Positions 42,557 to 51,838 of a stretch of 64,000 nt of DNA are shown one piece after another (position 1 is the stretch's first letter; the number at the start of each line of letters is the position of its first letter). The stretch spans positions 62,001 to 126,000 of the forward strand of contig CAVYVI010000003.1 of assembly GCA_963771905.1 (NCBI GenBank). The letters are read 5' to 3'. The stretch comes from Palsa-147 sp963771905. GTDB taxonomy: Bacteria; Acidobacteriota; Terriglobia; Acidiferrales; UBA7541. Under the pieces are notes generated by a model. The model worked only from the letters and a program-made list of their open reading frames with translations, searched no databases and was not told the origin of the DNA. Made by a program: the position numbers and the translations under genes.

Positions 42557-45526
42557 TTGACTCCTGAACGCTGGGCGCAGATCGAAGACTTATTTTACCG
42601 CGTGGCGGATTGCCCTCCGGAGCAGCGTAGCCAGTTTCTCGCAGAAGCGTGTAATGGCGACTCAGACTTGCGACGGGAAGTAGAAGTGTTACTTGCCAGT
42701 GAGAAAAGTGCCTGCGACCGCATGCAGGCGGCGGTGCACGGCGGTCTGGATGCCATGACCTTTCCGCTGGTCGGCAAGATCGTCTCGCATTACCGAATTC
42801 TGGATGGAGTTGGCGGCGGCGGCATGGGACTCGTTTATCGGGCGGAGGACCTTAAGTTGGGCCGGCAGGTTGCCTTGAAGTTCCTGCCGGAAGATTCCGT
42901 CAAAGAGCCCGCGGCACTCTGGCGATTCGAACGCGAGGCCCGTTCGGCATCCGCCCTGGAACATCCCAATATTTGCCCCATCTACGAATTTGGCGAACAC
43001 GAGGGCCAGCCCTTTCTGGTCATGCAACTGTTGCAAGGCGAAACGCTGCGGGAATTGCTCTCCGCTCACGGTCATACTAAGCCACCGCTGGAGATTCCGA
43101 GGGTTCTTGACCTCACTCTGCAGATCGCCGAAGGATTGCAGGCCGCACATAGTCACGGCATCATCCATCGCGACATCAAGCCGGCGAACATCTTCATTAC
43201 TCAGCAAGGCCAAGCCAAGATACTCGATTTCGGCTTGGCCAAGCTCACCAAGGGCAGCTTCAACGACGAAGAACAGGATCCAGTTGGTCCTGACCCAGCC
43301 GAAGGCTACCGGAGCGCGCGCGATTCGTCCCCCCAGGGGACTCCGGATCCACTTCTCAGCCGCACCGGCATCGCGATGGGAACGGCCGGTTATATGTCTC
43401 CGGAGCAGGCCCGCGGCGAAAAATTGGACGCACGCACGGACGTATTTTCCTTTGGCCTCGTGCTTTATGAGATGGCTACTGGGCGGCGCGCCTTCACGGG
43501 CAATACCGGTCCGGTCCTTCACGAAGCCATTCTCAAACAAGAGCCCGTCTCACCGCGCAGGCTGAATCCCAACCTGCCACCGGAACTGGAAAAAATTGTC
43601 CAGAGGGCGCTGGAGAAAGATCGCGACGCGCGCTACTCATCCATTGCGGCCCTCGTGGCGGACCTGAAGGGCCTGATTCGAAGTCTTCAGCCGAAACCGC
43701 GCGCGATCCGCTGGGTTGCAGCGACCGCTGCAGTCGTTGCGATCTCCTCTGCCGCGCTTATTTTCTGGCTCGTAAAACACCAGCCCGCGTCTCTCCCGCC
43801 TCGTCGCGAGTTTAAGCTACGTCCGCTAACCACGAATTCCCCCGAGAACCAGATACTGAACGGCTCGATTTCGCCCGACGGCAGATACCTGGCGTACACC
43901 GACCTCGTTGGCATACACATCAAGGACCTCGATAATGGCCACGTCCGGGATCTTGCTTTACCTTCGAAACAAAATTTGCAGACCGTGGATTGGGACAACA
44001 ACAACCCCGCCTGGTTCCCTGACAGTCGCACGTTCCTCGTCAATCTCTTCCCGGCAGGGAAGCAGCTTGGCGAACTGACTGCGTCTGACGCAAGCATTTG
44101 GGCCTTCTCAGCACTGGACGACTATCCCCGAAAGATTCGTGAGCACGCCTTCGCGTGGTGCGTTACTCCGGACGGTTCGGTCTCTTTCGGAGCAAACCAA
44201 GGCACATTTGGTCCCCGCGAAATGTGGCTAATAGCGCCTAACGGCGAGCAGGCGCGCAAGGTATTTGAAGCAGACAAGGACAGCGCCATCGGCCCGTTCC
44301 TTTGCCCTCCTGACTCCAAGAGGATCTACTACATAAGTGGCGATCCGTCCGACGCTACATTTTTGAGTCGCGATCTGAACGGTGGTCCCTCCACGACCGT
44401 TCTCGCTTCTGAACAGTTGATGAATACGCCGGGAATTTCAACCTTGCCGGACGGTCGCTTGTTATTGGCCGTCAACGAACCTGATTCCATGGACGGTACA
44501 TGCAACTTCTGGTCGGCGAAAACGGATCCTCAAACTGGAAAAATTGTCGGGGGAAGGGATCGGTTGACGAATTGGACTGGATTCTGCATGGACCCAACCA
44601 GCGTGACCAGAGACGGCCGGCGGCTCGCATTTATGAAGTCGTCGGGTCAGAAGACGACGTATTTAGCCGATTTGGACGCGAGCGGGAAAAAGATCCTGAA
44701 GTCGCGCCGTTTTACGTTGGATGAAACGGAGAACATGCCCATGGCCTGGACGGCGGACAGTAAGGAGATCATTTTCTTTTCCAGGCGTAACGGGCCGCAA
44801 GGAATTTTCAGGCAAAAGTGGGATGAAAATATGCCGAAACTGATCGTCGAGGGACCAGGCCTGGACTTCTATGACGCCCAGACGACGCCGGACGGAAAAT
44901 GGCTCCTATACGCGACGCGTCCAACTGGGAGTACGAAGGGATTTCAGTTCATGAAGGTCCCGATTGCCGGAGGAACACCAGAACCAATTCTCCCTCCGGC
45001 TCAAGAGGGCAAGATTGAAGAGGGAGGGCCTTCTTGTGCCACGCAATCGGCAAACATGTGCGTCCTAGTCGAAAGGACAGCGAATCGCGAGCACGCGATC
45101 ATCACTGCACTCGATCCTGTCAAAGGGCTGGGTATGGAACTTACGCGCTTTGACCTCAATCCGAATACAGTCAGCTGGAGCGTGGGTCTTTCGCCCGACG
45201 GCACACGCCTCGCCCTCATCGCCAGCCCTGCCGATCCCATTCGGATCCGCACACTGCGCGACGGGTCTGACCGCGTGATCCCGACCGCAGGTTGGAATAG
45301 CAAGCAAACGATGTTTTGGGCAAGCAATGGCAAGGGGCTTCTTGTCACCAACAGCGTCAAAGGAGGAGCAGACCTTGTGCTCTTTGACTTCGACGGTAAG
45401 GCAACAGTCCTATGGCACAATAACGGAGGCTTTTATCCTTGGGGCGTCGAATCTCCCGATGGTCGCCATATCGCAATCATGGGCTCTGATTTGAGCCGCA
45501 ATCTGTGGATGATGGAGTATTTTTGA
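42557..45526 (+). CDS. Ser/Thr protein kinase with transmembrane helix and C-terminal beta-propeller
   Basis: A 989-residue PknB-type sensor kinase. Kinase domain (about 75-350): glycine loop GVGGGGMGLVY, VALKF lysine, HRDIKPAN, DFGLAK, GTAGYMSPEQ. One transmembrane helix follows at about 388-407 (VAATAAVVAISSAALIFWLV), then a periplasmic WD40/TolB-like propeller with repeated SPDGRYLAY, TPDGKWLLY, SPDGTRLAL strands. The start is TTG 42557 (LTPERWAQIEDLFYR, the usual N-terminal helical region), with AGGTG just upstream; the longer frame overlaps the sigma gene by 60 nt. Probably translated with the sigma factor and regulating it or its targets by phosphorylation (inference). Confidence 0.9.
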   Translation: MTPERWAQIEDLFYRVADCPPEQRSQFLAEACNGDSDLRREVEVLLASEKSACDRMQAAVHGGLDAMTFPLVGKIVSHYRILDGVGGGGMGLVYRAEDLKLGRQVALKFLPEDSVKEPAALWRFEREARSASALEHPNICPIYEFGEHEGQPFLVMQLLQGETLRELLSAHGHTKPPLEIPRVLDLTLQIAEGLQAAHSHGIIHRDIKPANIFITQQGQAKILDFGLAKLTKGSFNDEEQDPVGPDPAEGYRSARDSSPQGTPDPLLSRTGIAMGTAGYMSPEQARGEKLDARTDVFSFGLVLYEMATGRRAFTGNTGPVLHEAILKQEPVSPRRLNPNLPPELEKIVQRALEKDRDARYSSIAALVADLKGLIRSLQPKPRAIRWVAATAAVVAISSAALIFWLVKHQPASLPPRREFKLRPLTTNSPENQILNGSISPDGRYLAYTDLVGIHIKDLDNGHVRDLALPSKQNLQTVDWDNNNPAWFPDSRTFLVNLFPAGKQLGELTASDASIWAFSALDDYPRKIREHAFAWCVTPDGSVSFGANQGTFGPREMWLIAPNGEQARKVFEADKDSAIGPFLCPPDSKRIYYISGDPSDATFLSRDLNGGPSTTVLASEQLMNTPGISTLPDGRLLLAVNEPDSMDGTCNFWSAKTDPQTGKIVGGRDRLTNWTGFCMDPTSVTRDGRRLAFMKSSGQKTTYLADLDASGKKILKSRRFTLDETENMPMAWTADSKEIIFFSRRNGPQGIFRQKWDENMPKLIVEGPGLDFYDAQTTPDGKWLLYATRPTGSTKGFQFMKVPIAGGTPEPILPPAQEGKIEEGGPSCATQSANMCVLVERTANREHAIITALDPVKGLGMELTRFDLNPNTVSWSVGLSPDGTRLALIASPADPIRIRTLRDGSDRVIPTAGWNSKQTMFWASNGKGLLVTNSVKGGADLVLFDFDGKATVLWHNNGGFYPWGVESPDGRHIAIMGSDLSRNLWMMEYF

Positions 45527-45551
45527 GTCGCCGGTCCGCGTTCAGCGACTC
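45525..45551. terminator. Inverted repeat between convergent kinase and TonB genes
   Basis: GAGTCGC (45525-45531) and GCGACTC (45545-45551) form a 7-bp stem with 13-nt loop overlapping the kinase stop codon. No T-tract follows on either strand, so it is a weak bidirectional-terminator candidate. Confidence 0.3.
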
Positions 45552-45564
45552 CCACGTTTAATCT

Positions 45565-48500
45565 TTAGAATCGCAATTGCGCCTTCACCTGAATCATCCG
45601 GCCGGAAACATTCGCGTTGAGCCCCGATCCCAAAACGCTGGTGGGCGGCTGCTCTTGATAGAAGATGCGGCCAAAGGCGGTATCCGAAATGGAGCTATCG
45701 GGAAATCCAAAGTTGGGATGGTTGAAAAGGTTGAAAAACTGAAATCCCAGCGTGAACACACCATGCTCCCAATGCGGAATGGTTGTGCTCTTCATGATCG
45801 CGAGGTCCGTCGTAACGTATCCCGGCCCGCGGAAGCGATTGCGCCCTTGCGCAAAGGTCGCGCTCGGCCCACTGCACGGCCCGTTTGTGCCCGGCAGATT
45901 GCCAGTGTTGAATCCTGTTTCGCAGCCAGACTGCACGAACAGCGCGCCGGGGCTCGGAGAACCGTCCTGCTGCACCTGTGGGGGCAGGCAGGGATGAGGA
46001 GCTGAAGGTTGGACCGCGCCCTTCCCGCAGGATCCTTGCGGCCCGATCGGGCCGACAGGAACCGCATAGATCGGCCCGAAAATATTGTCGTTGACCAGAG
46101 CGCCAGACTCTGCATAATCAAACACGGTGTACGGAAATCCGGTACGTGCAATCAGCGTTCCCGATACTTGCCATCCTTTCTCCAATGCCTCTGGGCCATG
46201 ACCGCGAAGAGCTTTCCTGAACGGAACCTCCCAAACGTAATTCCCGTTCACGGAATGGCGCACGTCGTAATCTGCCGCTCCGTAACTCCCTCGCAGGTTG
46301 CGCCCGTCTTGCGGATACAGATTGCTTCCGAAAGCGAACTGCCCCAACCCGCCGTTCGAGACTTCGTCCAGTGCGTGGCCGTAGGTGTAGTTGATCTGCA
46401 GCAAGCCGGTTCCCCACGTGGAAACTCGTTTTTCAAAGGACACTACCATGCCGTTGTAATTGGAAATCGCGCCCGTCCCGAATTGCTGTACCTGGCCAAA
46501 TCGCGAGTCATAACAGGGCGCCACCGGCGGGCTCCCGCAAGGAGCGGACGGATACGTTCCAAAGTTGTGCGCATTCGCGTTGGGGTCCTGGAAAAACTCG
46601 TGGATTCCGTGATTCCCGAAATACCCGACCGTCAAAGCGGTCGAAGAGCCGAAATTCTGCTGGGCCTGCAAGCTCCATTTCTGGTACTGCGCTATGCGCA
46701 CGGTGTGCGGTGCGTTGTAAACCGCCGGAGGGCTGAAGGTTGGATCGACTGCCTGGATTTGCGCCAGTGTTTGCCCTGAAGCAAAACCATTCAACAGTGC
46801 TGCATTCGACTTAGTGGCCGCATCAAAGAGGTTGTTCGTTTCTCCCGGTGCCAGGTTGTAGCCTGTAATCGTGTAGGTATTCGCCAGCGGAAAACTGGTG
46901 GTCTCCGCGGCGGCGACGAGGCCGGGCAGAGGGTCGTAGAAGATCCCAATTCCGCCGCGCAGAACTGTGTTGTGCGAAGTTCCCCGCGGCTGCCACGCGA
47001 AACTGAAACGCGGCGACCAGACGATATTGTCCATATCCGCGAAGGCCCGCCACTGATGGGTAAGAATGGCCTCATCGTACGGCTGATTCGGGTCGTGGTT
47101 CAGCAAATCGAAGGAATTGACCAACCGCGAGAAACAACTGCTCGCACACACGGGATTGGATTGGTGCTCGGCGCGCAACCCGAATGTGAGCGTCAGATTC
47201 GCGCGCACACGCCATTCGTCTTGTCCGTACAGTGCCAGGCTGTAGATATTCAGTCGATTCCAGGTATTCAGAGGAAAGGTCTGGATTAGAGTCGTAAAAT
47301 CCTGGCTGGGGTTTGATGGCGCGGTTCCGCCGTAGAAAAACGCGTTCAGTGTCTGCGGCAGGATCTGGCCGGTTCCGCTATAGTTGTAGCCCCCGCCTGT
47401 CAGAGACGTGTGCAGCAAACTGATTCCGGCTCCCAGCTTATGCTTTCCGGCCGTCTTCGCAAGGTCGTCGGAGACTTGGAAGGAAACTGACTTTATCCCG
47501 GTGAACATTGCCTCGAAATAGTCAAATCCTCCCAGAGTGCTGAACGGGCAGCCGGCGTTACACCAGCCCAATACTGTTGGGAAAACCGCCTGCGTCTGCG
47601 CCGGGTTCGCCACGCTCTGCTCTAGAAAGTTGTAGGTTCCAGCCAGCAAGAATTGGTTCGCCGCTGTCGGACTTATGGTATGCGTCTCGTTGAGTTGTCC
47701 CTGCCACCACGGTACGTGAATGAAGTTATTGAATGCGGAGTTGATCGGATCAATCCACGCGGCGCGTTGGCCGTGGTCATATTGAGCGAGCAAGAAAGTC
47801 CTGTCTTTGGCCCTCAGGTTCCAATCCAACCTGCTCGACACGACGGATTCGCTGGCAGAATGGTACAAATTCTCGAAAAAATGAACTGCGCACGGCGTTC
47901 CAACACCCAATGCCATGGGGTCGTTGGGGTCATTTGGATTCCTCCAGCCGTTGCAGCCGAGGGGATCGACGAAGTTACCTGGCATCGCTTTGCTCGCACC
48001 TGGGGTTTGGTTGTAGAGGTTAAACACCTGCTGGTAGAACTTGTGAGATGCGGACATCGGCCCGAAGATCGCATCAATGTTCGCCATTGTTGCCGTTTCA
48101 AAGGCTGCGCTCGGCAGAGTCACATAAGCTGGTTGCGGAAGCACCAGGTGCATTCCTTCAGTATCAAAAAAGAAGAACAATTTATCTTTGACAATCGGGC
48201 CGCCGATCGATCCTGCCCACTGGTTCGCGATATCGAATGGCCGTGGGTTGCCCTCTGCATTGTCAATCCAATCGTTGGCATTCAGTGCCCGTCCGTTCCA
48301 ATACCACGCTGCGTTTCCGTGAAATGCATTTCCTCCCGATTTTGTGATGTAGTTGATACTCGAACCGGCGGCTCCTCCGAATTGCGCTGAGTAGCCGTTG
48401 TTAACGATGCTCGCTTCCTCCACTTCGTTCTGTCCCAGCATCATCCCCAACGCTCCGCTGTTGTTGGTGTTCAGGAATATGGAGTTGTCATTCATCCCGT

Positions 48501-49074
48501 TGATGGTGAACAAGTTCGACGTCCCAGGCATTCCCAGAATGGAGACATTTCCTAGGCCGCCGGCTTCTGTGTTCATGATCGCGCCAGGGGCTGTCTGAGC
48601 GATGTAAGTCAGATCGTTCCCGGGATTTGGGACTTCTCCGATCTGTTTCTCGTTCATCGTCGTTGAGACGTCGCCATTTTCGGCCTGGAGGAGCGGAGCC
48701 TCTCCCGTCACCTTTATCGCGATGCTTCTAGTCTCAATTTCCAGGGTTATGTTCACTGTGCCGGGAGGGCCGAGCAGCACATTTACAGTTCGGCTTAGTT
48801 CGCGAAACCCGTCATGGGTGACGGTCAAGGTGTAGCTACTTGGCGTCAAAAAGAAGAAGTAGTATACCCCTTCGCGATCTGTCTCCGTGCTTTGCACCGT
48901 CCCCTTGGCGGTGTCCCTGATTTCTACAACCGCATCAGGCACCACTGCATTGCTTGGATCACTTACGACACCGGTTAGAGCGCCCGAGCTCGTCGTTTGC
49001 GCACGCGAATTATTGGACAGACAAGGAACGAGCAGAAGGATTGTGATGGGCAGAATCACGGGCCTAAGTTTCAT
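45565..49074 (-). CDS. Oar-type TonB-dependent receptor
   Basis: An 1169-residue outer-membrane receptor. Signal peptide to SNNSRAQ, CarboxypepD_reg-like domain (SGALTGVVSDPSNAVVPDAVVEIRD, GVYYFFFLTPSSYTLTVTHDGF), plug (NGYSAQFGGAAGSSINYITKSGGNAFHGNAAWYWNGR), and a long barrel ending VKAQLRF. The plug motif AGSSINYITKSG and the N-terminal ITKSGGNAFHG block mark a different subgroup from the two other receptors in the window. It faces the ECF sigma-kinase pair convergently. In Acidobacteriota such kinase/sigma genes and Oar-like receptors often lie together, so co-regulation is possible. Confidence 0.92.
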   Translation of the reverse strand: MKLRPVILPITILLLVPCLSNNSRAQTTSSGALTGVVSDPSNAVVPDAVVEIRDTAKGTVQSTETDREGVYYFFFLTPSSYTLTVTHDGFRELSRTVNVLLGPPGTVNITLEIETRSIAIKVTGEAPLLQAENGDVSTTMNEKQIGEVPNPGNDLTYIAQTAPGAIMNTEAGGLGNVSILGMPGTSNLFTINGMNDNSIFLNTNNSGALGMMLGQNEVEEASIVNNGYSAQFGGAAGSSINYITKSGGNAFHGNAAWYWNGRALNANDWIDNAEGNPRPFDIANQWAGSIGGPIVKDKLFFFFDTEGMHLVLPQPAYVTLPSAAFETATMANIDAIFGPMSASHKFYQQVFNLYNQTPGASKAMPGNFVDPLGCNGWRNPNDPNDPMALGVGTPCAVHFFENLYHSASESVVSSRLDWNLRAKDRTFLLAQYDHGQRAAWIDPINSAFNNFIHVPWWQGQLNETHTISPTAANQFLLAGTYNFLEQSVANPAQTQAVFPTVLGWCNAGCPFSTLGGFDYFEAMFTGIKSVSFQVSDDLAKTAGKHKLGAGISLLHTSLTGGGYNYSGTGQILPQTLNAFFYGGTAPSNPSQDFTTLIQTFPLNTWNRLNIYSLALYGQDEWRVRANLTLTFGLRAEHQSNPVCASSCFSRLVNSFDLLNHDPNQPYDEAILTHQWRAFADMDNIVWSPRFSFAWQPRGTSHNTVLRGGIGIFYDPLPGLVAAAETTSFPLANTYTITGYNLAPGETNNLFDAATKSNAALLNGFASGQTLAQIQAVDPTFSPPAVYNAPHTVRIAQYQKWSLQAQQNFGSSTALTVGYFGNHGIHEFFQDPNANAHNFGTYPSAPCGSPPVAPCYDSRFGQVQQFGTGAISNYNGMVVSFEKRVSTWGTGLLQINYTYGHALDEVSNGGLGQFAFGSNLYPQDGRNLRGSYGAADYDVRHSVNGNYVWEVPFRKALRGHGPEALEKGWQVSGTLIARTGFPYTVFDYAESGALVNDNIFGPIYAVPVGPIGPQGSCGKGAVQPSAPHPCLPPQVQQDGSPSPGALFVQSGCETGFNTGNLPGTNGPCSGPSATFAQGRNRFRGPGYVTTDLAIMKSTTIPHWEHGVFTLGFQFFNLFNHPNFGFPDSSISDTAFGRIFYQEQPPTSVLGSGLNANVSGRMIQVKAQLRF

Positions 49075-49748
49075 GGAAGCGCACCCACGATTCCATCGAA
49101 CAAGTCCTCAAGATTAGAGGGTTCTGGCCGTGCCGACGATACCACTCCATAACCACTTCCGAATAACTCGAAATGCAGCGCCCCAAGAAAACAGTGCCAG
49201 CCTAGCGTTCACCTCAAAATGGGAACAACTTGCGAGCAAACGCTGCCGGATACCGGCCAAGCCCGTTATGCAAGACATAAGAAAAGACAAGACGAACCAA
49301 CTATTTAGTGATTCAGCGTTTACCTGGTTTACAGACAGTACCTTGCGGACCAGTATTTTTTGTAGCTCTCGGTCGCACTGATTCAACAAGTTGCGGAAGC
49401 CGCGGCACGAAACGTTGCGAACCACGTCGATTCTTGTGGTCCGTGACGCATCGAGCATTCAAGAATCTCATGTATCTCGAACTTTGAAATGCCTTCTGTT
49501 TCGCCCGATATTTCACTGACTTCCAAGCCGCCACAACTCGGGGTTTTCTGAACGCCCGGTGATCCCCTGGGACTCATGAACAGAATTGCGTTATCAAGGA
49601 GCCAACGGCGGGTGTCCATTTCATCGGCTTCGAGTTGAAGGAAGGGATTTCACTCCGAGAAGCGGAACGTATTGCCCAACTTCTACGCGAAAGTGTCTGC
49701 GCTGTTTCTTACACCAGCTTAGCTAGGCGATAACTTCTGCCCGTAAAC
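49075..49748. other. Intergenic region with a short coding-like remnant
   Basis: No intact gene. On the plus strand, about 49605-49731 reads VHFIGFELKEGISLREAERI...SYTSLARR and ends in a stop, but has no start codon between the preceding in-frame stop (about 49558) and that stretch, so it looks like the C-terminal remnant of an unknown gene. The rest shows no structure I can name. Confidence 0.35.
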
Positions 49749-50264
49749 CTATTTCTGGGCGTCCGCTGGGATCTCGCCGATTCGTTCCGATACATCCACA
49801 GTAGGTTTACCTAGAACTTTACCGCTGGCAATCAGCACGGACCTTTCGCGACAGAATATAAAAATCCGTTCGAGGGATGTATCAGGCGTTGAAAGTGGCT
49901 CGTGAGACAGGAAGCAGGGTCGAGATTTGGTTTTATCCGCAAGGGCGCCAAGCGCCCCAACAACAGCCCCTATTTCTTCAGAGTTGCTGCTGTACCATTC
50001 CAGGTCAGCGAATACCAACCGGCCACTTTTAAAACGCATGTCGTGGAATTCGCGACTGTTGTGCGCAATTATTCCACTGCTCAAATCCGTGATTTCGTAG
50101 CCAGCATTGGAAAACTTCTTCACCACATCGGTCTTGGACATGCCGAGCCAAACGGTTATTGATCCAACGTCTAGAGACACGCGATCATCCGGCGATGATT
50201 GTGGCTGTTCGGTCTGCGCGGGCGACGCAATAAGCAAAAGCAAAAAAAGGGACACAAATCTCAT
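49749..50264 (-). CDS. Secreted hypothetical protein
   Basis: A 171-residue protein with a signal peptide (MRFVSLFLLLLIASPAQTE) and a small mixed domain. The segment ITVWLGMSKTDVVKKFSNAGYEI resembles the helix-turn pattern of small BamE/SmpA-like outer-membrane assembly proteins (LGMSKxxVxxxF), but the remainder has no match I recognise. Two Cys (PCFLSH, IFCRERS) could form a disulphide in the periplasm. No neighbour suggests a role. Confidence 0.6.
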   Translation of the reverse strand: MRFVSLFLLLLIASPAQTEQPQSSPDDRVSLDVGSITVWLGMSKTDVVKKFSNAGYEITDLSSGIIAHNSREFHDMRFKSGRLVFADLEWYSSNSEEIGAVVGALGALADKTKSRPCFLSHEPLSTPDTSLERIFIFCRERSVLIASGKVLGKPTVDVSERIGEIPADAQK

Positions 50265-50349
50265 GACGCCATCCTCGGGTGGGCATGATACGCCCGGCCT
50301 GTATGCGGATCAAGCAACAGAGAAAAGGGGTAGTGGGCCACTTTGAAGT

Positions 50350-50544
50350 TCAGGCTGATTTGGGTTGGGAGCCGAAGCCCCCGGACCACAGCAACCAAAT
50401 TACGAACACCCACCAAATGATTCCGACGAGATCATAGCCGATGCTCTCTGCCGTGTTCGGGACTGTGAAAATTCTTATGGGGCTTGCAATCAGAAGAATC
50501 AGGCCTACCACAACTTTCCATTTCGTGTATTTTCGCAGTTTCAC
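50350..50544 (-). CDS. Small two-helix membrane protein, unknown function
   Basis: 64 residues: basic start (MKLRKYTKWK), hydrophobic helix VVVGLILLIASPIRIF, a turn, and a second helix LVGIIWWVFVIWLLW before a Gly-rich tail. The start is GTG with GAAGG about 10 nt upstream. It lies in the same direction as the secreted hypothetical gene downstream. Confidence 0.5.
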   Translation of the reverse strand: MKLRKYTKWKVVVGLILLIASPIRIFTVPNTAESIGYDLVGIIWWVFVIWLLWSGGFGSQPKSA

Positions 50545-50687
50545 GCTGCTGCCTTCTTTTCAGCCTAACACAGTTCCACCAAATCGTTGACGCTCCACAG
50601 GTGGTCGGTAAAGGTAAGTGTGTCTTACTCAGACAGTTTTCTAACGACGCTCTTCCGGGAAAAGAAAAATGGGGTTATGGGTGGGTC

Positions 50688-50704
50688 GTCGGCTACTCGG
50701 AAAC
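50688..50704 (+). repeat. 17-nt direct repeat, copy 1
   Basis: GTCGGCTACTCGGAAAC occurs here and at 52859-52875 in the same orientation, enclosing the GIY-YIG and kinase genes (about 2.2 kb). Confidence 0.75.
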
Positions 50705-50934
50705 GGGGTTCGAGGAGATCAGACCACGCGAGCAGCACTGAATAACATCGCTTTTCTTAGCATTTCCTCGAACCGGACTTCGGGCCCGGAATAATTTCCG
50801 AGTGCGCCGTGACTCGCCCCAAAGACTTTTCGGCCCGTCGGGGGCAGACCACCACAATCAGATCGCCGCCTAAACCATGTGCGAAAAACCCCAGACTGTA
50901 TCAATCAACGATTCTCAGCACGCGTTGAAGATTT

Positions 50935-51177
50935 TCAGTCTTCAGGGGCGGCCCTCCGAATTTCAATGGGCAGGCCCCGTTCCCTCAAATTCTTGAGGAA
51001 GCCGTCCATCTGTCGCGTAAGCGCGAATCTGTTGTCTACCACGATGGTTACAGGCTTTGCGGGCGGACCTATCGGATTTGCTGAGAACCGGAAAACCAAA
51101 TTGCCGAGATACCAAGCTGCGGCCTCGTCTTGCTGATTTTCAAACGGGCGAAGGTCATATCTAATTTCCGCCTCGCT
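50935..51177 (-). pseudogene. Coding-like remnant directly after the GIY-YIG stop codon
   Basis: An 80-codon open stretch in the same frame as the upstream GIY-YIG gene, separated from it only by the TAA at 51178-51180. It reads ENQQDEAAAWYLGNLVFRFS, TIVVDNRFALTRQMDGFLKN, RGLPIEIRRAAPED, with protein-like composition. No ATG opens it before Met57; a TTG at codon 27 is the best alternative. It may be the true C-terminus of the GIY-YIG protein cut by a stop, or a decayed separate gene. Confidence 0.45.
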
Positions 51178-51672
51178 TTAGTCTCGTTGCACCGTGCTTT
51201 TGAATCGATCCTCTGTCATAACGGCATTCTGGCCCTGCGTTCTCTCGATCCGTCGCCTAGTCCTTCCGAGCTTTCCGAAGGCAGGATCCGGCATCCATTT
51301 GTTGTCATAGGTGCGGACGGGGCCTTTGTAACCCTTTTCCCGGTTGAAGAGGAGCACACCCTTATCGCGATAAACCTTAAGCAATTGTTGTTCGAGCTTG
51401 AGTGCCTCTTCTTCCGTGAGTTTTCGGAACTTAATTCGGACAAACTCGTCAGGGGCAAACCCCTGATATTGAAGGTCTCGAAGCCAGAGCCTGTGAGCTG
51501 GGGAATAAATCCTCCTGTCCACCCATGCTCTCTCGCGCGTTCCTTTTCCGACGTACACGACATGATCAAGTTGGTCCTTGTCCCCGGGCCGGACTTTTCT
51601 CGGATCCAAGTGGATGTAGACGTAGCAACGCGGATAGGCTCTCAAAACGGCGCGGATGACTTTTTCTCTCAT
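51178..51672 (-). CDS. GIY-YIG-type nuclease domain protein (LEM3-like)
   Basis: A 164-residue protein. The N-terminal YPRCYVYIHLDPRKV...HVVYVGKGTRERAW holds the paired beta strands of the GIY-YIG fold in the LEM-3-like form (YVYxxxDP / VYVGKG, with Arg following). The later KLTEEEALKLEQQLLKVY carries the Glu that binds the metal in this family. Stand-alone members cut DNA in repair or mobile-element contexts. AAAGGA lies 7-8 nt before ATG 51672. It is divergent from the kinase gene and both lie between 17-nt direct repeats. Confidence 0.75.
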   Translation of the reverse strand: MREKVIRAVLRAYPRCYVYIHLDPRKVRPGDKDQLDHVVYVGKGTRERAWVDRRIYSPAHRLWLRDLQYQGFAPDEFVRIKFRKLTEEEALKLEQQLLKVYRDKGVLLFNREKGYKGPVRTYDNKWMPDPAFGKLGRTRRRIERTQGQNAVMTEDRFKSTVQRD

Positions 51673-51838
51673 TTCAATTCCTTTCGCGCAATTATGTACT
51701 CCTAGCGTCGATTATTTTTTCGTCTGGATAGTCCGTCATTGGGAATCAAACTGCTCCGTAAACGACCACCGGGTATATTCTTGTTTGGATACGGAGTCGT
51801 GCTTCTATCCTCAAGCCACTCAATGTGGAGGCCTAGGA

